From the NCBI RefSeq assembly GCF_024508295.1, contig NZ_CP101990.1, positions 2,232,001 to 2,296,000 on the forward strand: a DNA stretch of 64,000 nucleotides, written 5' to 3'. A program made the position numbers and the translations under genes. Shown piece by piece: positions 23,452 through 31,535 of this stretch. The DNA comes from Aeromicrobium duanguangcaii. Lineage in GTDB: Bacteria > Actinomycetota > Actinomycetes > Propionibacteriales > Nocardioidaceae. Within the stretch, counting starts at the first letter, position 1. Every line of letters starts with the position of its first letter. The notes beneath the pieces were generated by a model. It worked only from the letters and a program-made list of their open reading frames with translations. It was not told where the DNA came from and did no database searches.

Positions 23452-24138
23452 GTGACGAACTCGGTGGCAGTCGTGACCGGCGGCTCCGGCGGTGTGGGAC
23501 TGGCGATGGCCAAGCTCCTGGCCCGCGACCACCACGTCGTCCTGAGCGACAGCAGCGGCGAACGCCTGCACCGCGCCCTGGACGAGCTGGACTCGAGCGG
23601 CGTCTCGGCGGAGTCGATCGTCGCGGACGTCACGGATCGCCGCAGCGTCGAGACGCTCCTACGGGCCGCGCGCGAGGCCGGGCCCATCGCCTCGGTCGTG
23701 CACGCCCCCTCCGGGGTGGCCCGACGCGCCTGCCCCGAGTCCATCGTCCGGTCGCGGGTCCTGGGCACGATCCACATCACGGCGGCCACCCTGGCGGTGG
23801 CCGGCTTCGGCACCACCCTCATCCACGCGTCGGGGCACGCCGCTCCCCCGGCGCCGCTGACATCGGTGCCGCGCTGGATCTTCCGGCTCGCGCCGACGGA
23901 CCCCGAGGGCGTCGCGACCGCGTTGACCCGGCTGGCCGATCTGGGACCGGCCCGCTGGGGCCCGGGCACGGCGCACGCGCTCAGCGGGACGTTCGTCGAC
24001 TGGTACACCGCGCGGATGGCGGAGGTCTACGACGCCTGCGGCGCACGCCTGCGCTCGGTGACGGCCGAGGCCGTTCTCGAGCTGTGCCGCGACGGTCTCG
24101 GCCGACCGGCGCCCGTCCTGGGCGAGCCGGCGGCCTGA
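23452..24138 (+). CDS. SDR-like Rossmann protein without canonical catalytic Tyr-Lys
   Basis: This 228-residue protein starts with the SDR cofactor motif VVTGGSGGVGLAMAKLL and keeps the first alpha-beta units (a DVTDR step at residues 60-64). The usual NNAG and YxxxK motifs are not visible; the middle reads THASGHAAPPAP-like (LIHASGHAAPP). It may bind NAD(P) without acting as a normal dehydrogenase, or it may use other residues. I chose the GTG at 23452 because GGGAG lies 8 nt ahead. It stands alone on the plus strand between two fatty-acid genes on the minus strand. Confidence 0.6.
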   Translation: MTNSVAVVTGGSGGVGLAMAKLLARDHHVVLSDSSGERLHRALDELDSSGVSAESIVADVTDRRSVETLLRAAREAGPIASVVHAPSGVARRACPESIVRSRVLGTIHITAATLAVAGFGTTLIHASGHAAPPAPLTSVPRWIFRLAPTDPEGVATALTRLADLGPARWGPGTAHALSGTFVDWYTARMAEVYDACGARLRSVTAEAVLELCRDGLGRPAPVLGEPAA

Positions 24139-24141
24139 GCC

Positions 24142-25278
24142 TCAGCCGCGCTTCTTCAGGTCGCGCCCGATGACCAGGCGCTGGATCTGGTTCGTGCCCT
24201 CGAAGATCTGCATCACCTTCGTCTCGCGCATGTACCGCTCGACCGGGAAGTCCTTGGTGTAGCCGGCGCCACCGAGCACCTGGACGGCATCGGTGGTGAC
24301 CTTCATGGCGTTGTCGGTGGCGACGAGCTTGGCGATCGAGGCCTGCCGCGAGAACGGGCGGCCCAGGTCGCGCAGCCGCGCCGCCGCCAGGTACGTGGCC
24401 CGGGCACTCTCGACCGCGGCGGCCATGTCGGCCAGCACGAAGGTGAGGCCCTGGTGGTCGATGATCGGCACGCCGAACGCCTCACGCTCCCTGGCGTAAC
24501 GGACGGCCGTGTCGAGCGCCCCCTGCGCCACGCCTGTCGCCACCGCGGCGATGCCGAGCCGACCGGAGTCGAGCCCCGCCAGCGCGATCGCGAGCCCCTG
24601 GCCCTCGTCGCCCAGCCGGCGCTCGACGGGCACCCGCACGTCGTCGAACAGCATCGTCGCCGTCGTCGAGCTCATCAGGCCCATCTTGTCCTCGGGCACG
24701 TCGGCAGTGAGGCCCTCGGCGTCGGCAGGAACGAGGAAGCACGTGATGCCGGCCTCGGCGCGCGCCATGACCTTGTAGTAGTCGGCCTGGCCGCCGTGGG
24801 TGGTCCAGGCCTTGGCGCCCCGGATCACGTACTCGTCGCCCTCGCGACGGGCCGTCGTCCGCATCGCACCGGGGTCGGAGCCGGCGTGCGCCTCGGACAG
24901 GCAGTAGGCGCCGAGCAGCTCGCCGCCGAGCATGTCGGGCAGCCACCGCTGCTTCTGCTCGGCCGTTCCGGCGTGGTCCAGGCCGAAGCAGCTGAGAGCG
25001 TGCACGCTGGTGCCCACACCGACGGCGGCCCACGCCATCGCGATCTCCTCGACGACCTGCAGGTAGACCTCGTAGGGCTGGCCGCCGCCGCCGAGCTCCT
25101 CGGAGTACGGCAGGCCCAGCAGGCCCGCCCGGCCGAGGGTTCGGAAGACGTCACGCGGGAACGTCGCGGTGCGCTCGGCCTGGTCGACGCGCGGACGCAG
25201 CTGGTCGTCGACGATCTGGCGGGTGAGGGCGATCAGGTCGCTCGCCTCGTCGCTGGGCATCAGACGCTCCACGGCCAC
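24142..25278 (-). CDS. Acyl-CoA dehydrogenase
   Basis: This 378-residue FAD enzyme has the acyl-CoA dehydrogenase signatures CLSEAHAGSDPGAMRT (flavin-binding loop, near residue 130), the QxxGGxGYTKDFPVER segment (QVLGGAGYTKDFPVE) and the FEGTNQIQRLVIGRDL C-terminus with the Glu of the catalytic region. It oxidises acyl-CoA to 2-enoyl-CoA. I chose the GTG at 25278 because AGGAGG stands 6 nt ahead; longer in-frame starts lack one. It is divergent from an SDR gene whose closest relatives act on 3-hydroxyacyl-CoA, which suggests a shared degradation pathway. Confidence 0.88.
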   Translation of the reverse strand: MAVERLMPSDEASDLIALTRQIVDDQLRPRVDQAERTATFPRDVFRTLGRAGLLGLPYSEELGGGGQPYEVYLQVVEEIAMAWAAVGVGTSVHALSCFGLDHAGTAEQKQRWLPDMLGGELLGAYCLSEAHAGSDPGAMRTTARREGDEYVIRGAKAWTTHGGQADYYKVMARAEAGITCFLVPADAEGLTADVPEDKMGLMSSTTATMLFDDVRVPVERRLGDEGQGLAIALAGLDSGRLGIAAVATGVAQGALDTAVRYAREREAFGVPIIDHQGLTFVLADMAAAVESARATYLAAARLRDLGRPFSRQASIAKLVATDNAMKVTTDAVQVLGGAGYTKDFPVERYMRETKVMQIFEGTNQIQRLVIGRDLKKRG

Positions 25279-25344
25279 GGCTGTCCTCCTGGGGTGTGTC
25301 GGCCCCACCAGCATGGACCACCGATCTGATGGTTGGATCGGGGC

Positions 25345-26121
25345 ATGGACATCAGTGGAGCATCAGCCATCGTCACCGGCGGCGCCTCGGGCATCGGCGC
25401 CGCAGTCGTCCGCCGCCTCGCCGCGGCGGGAGCCCGTGTCGTCGTCGCCGACCTCAACGACGACGCCGGACGGGCCCTCGCCTCGGAGGTGGGCGGCGTC
25501 TTCATCCACGTCGACGTCACGGACACCGAGCAGATCGCCACCGCCGTCGGCGCCGCCGAGGAGCTGGCGCCGCTGCGCGTGCTGGTGAACTCGGCCGGCA
25601 TCGGCTGGGCGCAGCGCACCGTCGGCCGCGACGGCAGCTTCGAGTCGGCCCACGACCTCGACGCGTACAAGAAGGTCATCGCGATCAACCTGATCGGCAC
25701 CTTCGACGCCATCCGACTGGCCGCCACCGCGATGAGCCGCACCGAGCCGCTGGAGTCCGGCGAGCGCGGCGCGATCTGCAACCTCGCCTCCGTGGCGGCG
25801 TTCGACGGCCAGATCGGCCAGGCCGCCTACTCCTCCTCGAAGGGCGGCGTGGTGGGCATGACGCTGCCCGTCGCCCGCGACCTCGCAGCCGTCGGCGTGC
25901 GGGTCAACACGGTCGCCCCCGGCCTCATCGACACGCCCATCTACGGCGAGGGCGAGGCCGCCGAGGAGTTCAAGGCCAAGCTCGGCCAGTCGGTGAACTT
26001 CCCGAAGCGTCTCGGGCAGCCCGACGAGCTCGCCAGCATGGTCCTGGAGTGCGTCACGAACTCGTACATGAACGGCGAGACGGTCCGCGTCGACGGCGCC
26101 ATCCGGATGCCTCCGCGCTGA
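25345..26121 (+). CDS. SDR dehydrogenase, 3-hydroxyacyl-CoA dehydrogenase type II-like
   Basis: This 258-residue classical SDR has TGGASGIGAAVV at residues 10-21, an NSAG motif, the catalytic Ser in NLASVAAFDG and YSSSK (Tyr and Lys). The segment from AAFDGQIGQAAYSSSK to GLIDTPI resembles HSD17B10-type 3-hydroxyacyl-CoA dehydrogenases. The ATG at 25345 lies 6 nt after TTGGAT, consistent with a leaderless message. It stands divergent from the acyl-CoA dehydrogenase gene, in keeping with beta-oxidation of a CoA thioester. The substrate is inferred. Confidence 0.8.
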   Translation: MDISGASAIVTGGASGIGAAVVRRLAAAGARVVVADLNDDAGRALASEVGGVFIHVDVTDTEQIATAVGAAEELAPLRVLVNSAGIGWAQRTVGRDGSFESAHDLDAYKKVIAINLIGTFDAIRLAATAMSRTEPLESGERGAICNLASVAAFDGQIGQAAYSSSKGGVVGMTLPVARDLAAVGVRVNTVAPGLIDTPIYGEGEAAEEFKAKLGQSVNFPKRLGQPDELASMVLECVTNSYMNGETVRVDGAIRMPPR

Positions 26122-26167
26122 CCCGATCCGGCTCGCCCGGGTGGGAGGCGTTCGGCAAGATGGATCC

Positions 26168-26725
26168 GTGCGTGCTCTCATCGTGATCGACCTGCAGGAA
26201 GACTTCCTCAACCCGCCGCCGCTGCGCGAACAACGCTCCGCGATCGTCCGCTCGGTGCAGGAATGGACCGATTGGGCCCGGCGCAGCGACGTGCCCATCG
26301 TCGAGGTCCGGACCGTCCTGCCGCAGGACAAGTCGACGTGGGCGCTCAACATGCGCGAGGACGACCAGCCGGTCGTCCTCGAGCGCACCCAGGGCGCCGA
26401 GCTGCTGGCCGAGCTGGACCTGCGACCCGACGTGACGATCCTCAAGCGCCGCGACGACGCCTTCCACGGGACCGACCTGCTGGAGCGACTGCACGAGCTG
26501 GACGTCGACGAGCTCGTGATCGCCGGTGTCGTGACCGAGGCCTGCATCGCCATGACGGCCGCGTCGGCCTACGCGAACGACTTCTTGGTGTGGATCGCCG
26601 AGGGCGCCGTGACGTCGGCCGACGAGAAGGCCCACCGGGCGGCGCTGCTGTGGCTCAAGGAGCAGTACCGCCAGGAGGTCGTCTCGCCCGAGGAACTCGA
26701 GCAGCGCGGCTCCGACTGGATGTGA
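26168..26725 (+). CDS. Isochorismatase-like cysteine hydrolase
   Basis: This 185-residue protein shows the isochorismatase-superfamily triad Asp8 (VIDLQEDF), Lys93 (ILKRRDDAF) and Cys126 (GVVTEACIAMTA). Members hydrolyse small amides such as nicotinamide, N-carbamoyl compounds or isochorismate; the specific substrate is not evident. The GTG at 26168 agrees with the family start MRALIVIDLQ. A 15-bp hairpin terminator lies 34 bp past the stop. Confidence 0.85.
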   Translation: MRALIVIDLQEDFLNPPPLREQRSAIVRSVQEWTDWARRSDVPIVEVRTVLPQDKSTWALNMREDDQPVVLERTQGAELLAELDLRPDVTILKRRDDAFHGTDLLERLHELDVDELVIAGVVTEACIAMTAASAYANDFLVWIAEGAVTSADEKAHRAALLWLKEQYRQEVVSPEELEQRGSDWM

Positions 26726-26759
26726 TGACGCCGTGCCGAGGCGCGGCCCCGGACGTCCA

Positions 26760-26793
26760 GACGCCCCGAGGACCCTGCGGTCCTCGGGGCGTC
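26760..26793. terminator. Convergent terminator, 15-bp stem with 4-nt loop
   Basis: GACGCCCCGAGGACC pairs exactly with GGTCCTCGGGGCGTC around CTGC. It ends the cysteine hydrolase transcript (+) and lies 8 bp beyond the last gene of the facing stress operon (-). Confidence 0.78.
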
Positions 26794-26800
26794 CCCCCGA

Positions 26801-27013
26801 TCAGTCGTCGGCCTCGTCGGGACCCGGGCCGCCGGTGCCCGGGTCGTCCGTGACGGGCAGGTCGGGCACACCGTCGGCACCCACCCCGGGAACGGTCGAG
26901 GCACCACCGTCGGGCTGCTCGCCGCCCGGCTCACCGACCTGCTCGTGCTGGGGGTCGACGGTCAGGTCCTCGGCGTCCGGTGTCTTCTTCTCAAGATTCG
27001 GCTTGGCGTCCAT
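26801..27013 (-). CDS. Small acidic, probably disordered protein (last gene of the haem-oxygenase-like operon)
   Basis: This 70-residue protein begins MDAKPNLEKKTPDAEDL and is rich in Asp, Glu, Pro and Gly with no hydrophobic core. I do not recognise a family. GGAAGGAAG lies 5 nt ahead of the ATG. The ATG lies 23 bp inside the end of the upstream methyltransferase gene, so it belongs to that operon. The composition resembles the products at 29844-30017 and 44107-44289, which also lie behind SigB-like promoters. Confidence 0.6.
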   Translation of the reverse strand: MDAKPNLEKKTPDAEDLTVDPQHEQVGEPGGEQPDGGASTVPGVGADGVPDLPVTDDPGTGGPGPDEADD

Positions 27014-27653
27014 CGGCTCTTCCTTCCGTCGTGCGTCGCAGCAGCAGGACCGCTCCGCCGTCGAACCGGCGGTTCTCGGCGATCGTGAGACCGCGCTGCT
27101 TCGCGTCCGACTCCAGTTCACGGCCCTGCTCGACATCGCGCAACTGCAACAGCGCGACGCCGTCGCGGACGAGGTGCCGCTCAATGACGTCGAGGCACTG
27201 CCGCGCCAGGTCCAGTCCGTCCCCGCCGCCGTCGATCGCCGTGAGCGGGTCCTCCGGGAACCGGGTGACGTCGTCGGACGGCAGGTACGGCGGATCGGCG
27301 AGGATCAGCGCGAATCGCTCGTCGACCATGACCGCCTCGGACATGGTGCCGTGGCGGATGTCGCTCGAGATGCCCCACGACCGGGCGTTGCGTGACGCCC
27401 AGACGCAGGCGTGCAGGTCGGCGTCGACCTGGACGAGCGTGCGGTCGGTCCCGCTGACCGCGAGCAGCCCGATGTGTCCGGCGCCGGAACAGATCTCGAG
27501 CACCGGGCCGGCGGGCACCTCGTCGAGCAGCTCACGGGCCCAGAGGGACTGGCCCTCGGTCCACGGCCGGGGCGTGAGGACTCGCTCGTCGTAGCCGATC
27601 CCCCGGCCCCCGAACGTCGCCGATCGCGCCGGCGGCTCCGACACGTCGAGCAT
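26991..27653 (-). CDS. Class I SAM-dependent methyltransferase (HemK/PrmC-like)
   Basis: This 220-residue enzyme has SAM motif I LEICSGAGHIGLLA near residues 52-65 and the ADPPYLPSDD motif near residue 118. This NPPY-type motif is used by methyltransferases that modify glutamine, adenine or guanine amino groups. It lacks the N-terminal domain of PrmC, so the substrate is uncertain. The ATG overlaps the stop of the SDR gene by one base (TGATG). It is the fourth gene of the operon that begins at 29701. Confidence 0.75.
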   Translation of the reverse strand: MLDVSEPPARSATFGGRGIGYDERVLTPRPWTEGQSLWARELLDEVPAGPVLEICSGAGHIGLLAVSGTDRTLVQVDADLHACVWASRNARSWGISSDIRHGTMSEAVMVDERFALILADPPYLPSDDVTRFPEDPLTAIDGGGDGLDLARQCLDVIERHLVRDGVALLQLRDVEQGRELESDAKQRGLTIAENRRFDGGAVLLLRRTTEGRADGRQAES

Positions 27654-28513
27654 CAGAAGACGGGCTTTCCGCCGGTGACGCCCAGCACGGTGGCCGAGAC
27701 GTAGCCGGCCTCGCGCTCACTGGCCAGGAACACGAACGCCCCGGCCAGCTCGGCCGGCTGCCCGGCACGGCCCAGCGGGGTGTCCGAGCCGAACTGCTCG
27801 ATCTTCTCCTCGGGCTGGGTGGCGGGCTGCAGCGGCGTCCAGATGGGTCCCGGCGCCACCGCGTTGACGCGGATGCCACGCGGTCCCAGATCGGCGGCCA
27901 GGTTCACCGTGAGGTTGTTGATGGCGGCCTTCGTCGAGGCGTAGTCCAACAGGCTCGTCGACGGCTCGTACGCCTGGATCGACGAGTTGTTGATGATGCA
28001 CGAGCCGCGTCCCAGGTGCGGCAGGGCCGCGCGGACCAGCCACAACAGGGCGAACACGTTCGTCTCGTAGGTGCGCTCGATGCGCTCGTCGCTCATCTGC
28101 TCGAGGCCCTCGTCGCGCGCCATCTGGAACCCGGCGTTGTTGACCAGGATGTCGAGTCCGCCGAGGCCGTCATGAGCCTGGGCGACGACGCGGTCGCACG
28201 TCGCGCTGTCGCGCAGGTCGGCCTCGATCGGCAGGCTCGTGCGGCCGGCCTCCTCGATCAGACGGGACGTCTCGCGGGCGTCCTCGACCTCCTCGGGCAG
28301 GTACGTGAAGGCCACGTCGGCGCCCTCGCGGGCGTACGCGATCGCGACGGCGCGTCCGATGCCGGAGTCGCCTCCGGTGATGAGCGCCTTGCGGCCCTCG
28401 AGACGCCCCGAGCCGACGTAGCTCTCCTCACCATGGTCGGGTCGCGGCTCCATCGGCTCGGTCAGACCCGGGGGCTCCTGCTGCTGGGCGGGGAATCCTG
28501 CGTCCTCACTCAT
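27653..28513 (-). CDS. SDR oxidoreductase of the general stress (YghA/GSP39-like) type
   Basis: This 286-residue SDR has a 40-residue N-terminal extension (PAQQQEPPGLTEPMEPRPDHG-like) before GGDSGIGRAVAIAYAREGAD. It also has an NNAG motif, Ser in NNSSIQAYE and YASTK. The extension and the core match the YghA/YdaD group, which includes stress proteins of bacilli. The cofactor is probably NADP or NAD; the substrate is unknown. The start overlaps the end of the CDGSH gene by 8 bp. Its position in a SigB-like operon agrees with the stress label of the family. Confidence 0.83.
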   Translation of the reverse strand: MSEDAGFPAQQQEPPGLTEPMEPRPDHGEESYVGSGRLEGRKALITGGDSGIGRAVAIAYAREGADVAFTYLPEEVEDARETSRLIEEAGRTSLPIEADLRDSATCDRVVAQAHDGLGGLDILVNNAGFQMARDEGLEQMSDERIERTYETNVFALLWLVRAALPHLGRGSCIINNSSIQAYEPSTSLLDYASTKAAINNLTVNLAADLGPRGIRVNAVAPGPIWTPLQPATQPEEKIEQFGSDTPLGRAGQPAELAGAFVFLASEREAGYVSATVLGVTGGKPVF

Positions 28514-28721
28514 CTGCGCTTCCTTCCTCGTCGATCTTGGTCTTGAGCGCCTGGTGCGTGGCGTCGCACCACGGCAGCGAGGCCGACTTGCCGCAGCGGC
28601 ACACGGCGCTGACCGGACGCTCGGTCCGGTGCACCTCACCGTCGGGGGTGCGCACCCCCAGGTCGCCACGGATGAGCAGCGGCCCGTTCGGGCACACCGT
28701 CAGGTCCACGCCCCGGCTCAT
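28506..28721 (-). CDS. CDGSH iron-sulfur domain protein
   Basis: This 71-residue protein carries the CDGSH cluster motif CRCGKSASLPWCDATH, with ligands Cys41, Cys43, Cys52 and His56 that hold a [2Fe-2S] cluster. The N-terminal half (VCPNGPLLIRGD) resembles the sulfite-reductase-like lead found in bacterial single-domain members. Such proteins carry or sense redox equivalents. The ATG overlaps the stop of the haem-oxygenase-like gene (ATGA), so the two are coupled, suggesting a joint role in iron or haem handling. Confidence 0.85.
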   Translation of the reverse strand: MSRGVDLTVCPNGPLLIRGDLGVRTPDGEVHRTERPVSAVCRCGKSASLPWCDATHQALKTKIDEEGSADE

Positions 28722-29701
28722 GCCTCGACCCCCCAGCGGCGGAACATCGCCTCGGCGAAGCGGGTCTCCTGGTCCAGGCACGTGAAGACACCGAACGCGA
28801 CGTCCTCGGCCAGCTTGGGCTCGGCCTCGACCAGCGCCCCGGCGATGAACCGGGCCGCCGTCTGCTCGTGCACGGCATCGGCCTCGACGTGCTCGTCGTA
28901 GTAGGCGCTCATCTGCTCGGGGAAGCCCAGCCGGCGCAGGCCCCGGGCCATGCGGCGCGAGGGACCCGAGCTGGAGGCCTCGAAGGCGACCAGGTGGCCC
29001 ACCGACGCACCGCGGAGCCGGCGCTGCAGGCCGAACATGGTCAGGACGACGTTCATCTCGAGGACCTCGACCGGGACGTCGTCGATCGCCGCGTTCTCGC
29101 GGGTGTCGAGGCCGCAGGCGCGCATGCCCTCGGCGAACAGCCCGGCGTGGAGACGCTCGGGACGGCCGGCGCCGTACTCGTCGTACTGCAGCTCGGCCAG
29201 CGCGGCCCGCGAGGGGCCGGGCAGCCTCGGGATCGTCCAGGCGGTCGGGTCGGCCTCCTTGAGGTGGTAGATCGATCGGTACCAGAGCAGCTCGCGGACC
29301 TGATCGGCCGTGGCGTCGCGCTGGACGTAGGCGGCCAACGAGGGACCGTCGTCCTCACGGACGAAGTCCAACAGCACGTCGGGATCGGCCGAGGCCGGCA
29401 GCCGGCCCTCGGCGCGCTCGCGCAGACGGGCCTCGAGCTCGCGCTCGATCCGCATCCGCACCTCGATCAGCTCGGGCGTCCACTCCGCGTCCTGCAGGTC
29501 GGGGAACCCCCGGTGGTGCAGCTCATGGGCGATCCAGACCGTCAGCAGGGAGTCCTCGACACTCGAGGCCTCGACCCGGGGGACGCGATCCCAGGGCATC
29601 GCCCCGGACAACGCAGCGACGGTCGCGGCGCTCAGATCACCGCGCGGTCGCGGCAGACTGGGCACGGCGGTCCCGGCTCCCACCAGAACGGCAGTTCGCA
29701 T
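28718..29701 (-). CDS. Iron-containing redox enzyme, haem-oxygenase-like fold
   Basis: This 327-residue all-helical protein resembles the haem-oxygenase-like diiron group (iron-containing redox enzyme family, PF14518-type). It has potential metal ligands in the segments IAHELHHRGF and DEHVEADAVHEQTAARF, spaced as expected for a diiron site. The ATG at 29701 has AGAGG 7 nt ahead. It is the first gene of a five-gene operon with CDGSH, SDR, methyltransferase and a small acidic protein. A SigB-like promoter lies 34 nt upstream. The reaction is unknown; related enzymes act on amino-acid or fatty-acid substrates with O2. Confidence 0.72.
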   Translation of the reverse strand: MRTAVLVGAGTAVPSLPRPRGDLSAATVAALSGAMPWDRVPRVEASSVEDSLLTVWIAHELHHRGFPDLQDAEWTPELIEVRMRIERELEARLRERAEGRLPASADPDVLLDFVREDDGPSLAAYVQRDATADQVRELLWYRSIYHLKEADPTAWTIPRLPGPSRAALAELQYDEYGAGRPERLHAGLFAEGMRACGLDTRENAAIDDVPVEVLEMNVVLTMFGLQRRLRGASVGHLVAFEASSSGPSRRMARGLRRLGFPEQMSAYYDEHVEADAVHEQTAARFIAGALVEAEPKLAEDVAFGVFTCLDQETRFAEAMFRRWGVEA

Positions 29702-29735
29702 CCATGGTCCTCTCCTCAGGGCGGCATCCAGGGGT

Positions 29736-29760
29736 GTACCCCGGCGGGCCCGCATCATGC
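29736..29760 (-). promoter_or_regulatory. SigB-like promoter GCAT-15-GGGTAC (haem-oxygenase-like operon)
   Basis: On the minus strand GCAT (29757-29760), 15 bp and GGGTAC (29736-29741) precede the start codon at 29701 by 34 nt. This is one of ten matches to GNNT-15-GGGTAC in the window and stands back to back with the one at 29786-29810. Confidence 0.7.
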
Positions 29761-29785
29761 GGCCCTTGCGCCATGTTCTCCCGAT

Positions 29786-29810
29786 GCATGAGGCGGCGCG
29801 AGTTGGGTAC
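29786..29810 (+). promoter_or_regulatory. SigB-like promoter GCAT-15-GGGTAC (FAD-Rieske operon)
   Basis: GCAT (29786-29789), 15 bp and GGGTAC (29805-29810) stand 33 nt before the ATG at 29844. With the facing promoter at 29736-29760 it forms a divergent SigB-like pair. Confidence 0.7.
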
Positions 29811-29843
29811 GCCGTGGGTGTCCGACACCACAGGAGGATCACC

Positions 29844-30017
29844 ATGAGCACGCCGCACCCCGAATCCCCGGCCGAGGGCCCCGATCCCGACGACCCGTCG
29901 ACCCAGCCCGACCAGCCCATCTCCCCCGACGAGCCCACCGCTCCGGGCGCCGAGGGCCAGCCCCAGGGCGTCCCCAACATCCCGGACAACCCGACCGATC
30001 CCGTCTTCCCGAGCTGA
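29844..30017 (+). CDS. Small proline- and acid-rich protein
   Basis: This 57-residue protein (MSTPHPESPAEGPDPDDPST...) consists almost wholly of Pro, Asp, Glu, Ser and Thr and should be disordered. I do not recognise a family. AGGAGG stands 6 nt ahead of the ATG. The FAD-Rieske gene starts 7 bp downstream, so it leads that operon. The strong ribosome site and the SigB-like promoter suggest that it is a real, abundant stress product. Confidence 0.65.
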   Translation: MSTPHPESPAEGPDPDDPSTQPDQPISPDEPTAPGAEGQPQGVPNIPDNPTDPVFPS

Positions 30018-30024
30018 GGTGCCG

Positions 30025-31527
30025 ATGACCGACGACAACCGCCCCGTCTGGCAAGTCCCCGCCGACGTAGGACCGAGCGATGAGCTGCCCGAAGCCTGCG
30101 AGGACCTCGTCATCGGGGCGGGGGTCGTCGGCCTGACGACTGCCCTGCTGCTCGCTCGGGCCGGCCGCCGCGTCTGCGTGGTCGAGGCCCGCTACGTCGG
30201 CGCCGGATCGACCGGGCACAGCAGCGCGAAGATCAGCCTGCTGCAGGGCACGCGACTGTCGAGCCTGATGAAGGACCACGATCGCGAGACCGTCCGCTCC
30301 TACGTCGAGTCGAACCGCGCCGGCTACGACTGGCTCACGAGCTTCGCCGACGAGCACGGCGTGCGGATCGATCGCCGGCCCGCTGTGACGTTCGCGGCGA
30401 ACCCCATGCAGGTGTCGTCCGCTCGGTCCGAGTACGTCGCCGCCAAGGCGATGGGGCTGCCCGTCGAGTGGACCGAGGACGACCTCGACCTGCCCTTCCC
30501 GACGCACGGAGCGGTCGTCCTGCCCCATCAGGCGCAGGTCGACCCCGGCTCCCTGCTGCAGGCCCTCGCCGAGCAGTTCCGCGAGAACGGCGGCGTCCTC
30601 GTCGAGGGGGCGCGGGTCGAGCACGTGAGCAAGGTCGGCCATCCCCGGGCCACGCTGACCGACGGCCGGGCGATCACCGCCGAGTCGATCGTGGTGGCGA
30701 CCGGCGCCCCCATCCTCGACCGCAGCCTGGCGTTCAGCGACCTCGAGCCCCAGCGCTCCTACGTCGTCGCCTACGAGATGGGCAACCCGCCCCGCGTCAT
30801 GGCGCTGTCGGCCGGGAGCCCGTCGGTGTCCATCCGCGACGCCTTCACCGACGACGGCCGGTCCGTCCTGCTGGTCGGCGGTTTCGGCCACGGCGTCGGC
30901 CGCACCTCCTCCGAGCGCGAGCACGTCGAAGCGATCCGCACCTGGGCCACCGAGCACTTCGCCGGCGTCCAGGAGACGGCCGTCTGGTCGGCCCAGGACT
31001 ACACCACCGGCAACGGCCTGCCGCGCTACGGCCGGATGCCCCGCGGCGGCGGCAGGATCTGGTTCGCGACGGGCTTCGCCAAGTGGGGCTTCACCAACGG
31101 CACGGCGGCCGCCATCGCCATCTGCGAGGACATCCTCGGCTCGCCCGTCCCGTGGATGCGCGACGTCGCCGAGCACTCGTCGCCGCTGGTCTCGGTGCGA
31201 GGCCGCGCGCTCATCAACGCCGGCGTCGCCCGCGAGACGGCCACCGGCCTGGCGCGCGCCGTCACGACCGGACACCGGGCACTCGAGCCGGGCCAGGGCG
31301 CGGTGCACCGCGAGGGGGCGCACATCGTGGCGGAGTCCCGCACGGAGTCCGGCGTCTGCCGCGTGTCGGGCCTGTGCACCCACTTGGGTGGCGTCCTGCG
31401 CTGGAACGACGTCGAGCAGTCGTGGGACTGCCCGCTGCACGGATCGCGCTTCTCGGCCGAGGGCGAGGTGCTGAACGGTCCCGCCACCCGGTCGTTGGCC
31501 CGCCTCGACGACGAGCCGAACGGCTGA
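30025..31527 (+). CDS. FAD-dependent oxidoreductase with C-terminal Rieske domain
   Basis: This 500-residue protein has an N-terminal DAO-type FAD domain (LVIGAGVVGLTTALLLARAG, residues 29-48; GHSSAK next) and a C-terminal Rieske [2Fe-2S] domain with CTHLG and CPLHGS as cluster ligands (about residues 450-480). The fusion is known as a family in bacteria; the physiological substrate is uncertain. I chose the ATG at 30025, with GAGG 5 nt ahead, over the GTG two codons upstream. It follows the small protein gene by 7 bp, and the DUF72 gene follows by 8 bp, all behind a SigB-like promoter. Confidence 0.88.
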   Translation: MTDDNRPVWQVPADVGPSDELPEACEDLVIGAGVVGLTTALLLARAGRRVCVVEARYVGAGSTGHSSAKISLLQGTRLSSLMKDHDRETVRSYVESNRAGYDWLTSFADEHGVRIDRRPAVTFAANPMQVSSARSEYVAAKAMGLPVEWTEDDLDLPFPTHGAVVLPHQAQVDPGSLLQALAEQFRENGGVLVEGARVEHVSKVGHPRATLTDGRAITAESIVVATGAPILDRSLAFSDLEPQRSYVVAYEMGNPPRVMALSAGSPSVSIRDAFTDDGRSVLLVGGFGHGVGRTSSEREHVEAIRTWATEHFAGVQETAVWSAQDYTTGNGLPRYGRMPRGGGRIWFATGFAKWGFTNGTAAAIAICEDILGSPVPWMRDVAEHSSPLVSVRGRALINAGVARETATGLARAVTTGHRALEPGQGAVHREGAHIVAESRTESGVCRVSGLCTHLGGVLRWNDVEQSWDCPLHGSRFSAEGEVLNGPATRSLARLDDEPNG

Positions 31528-31535
31528 GGACGCAG

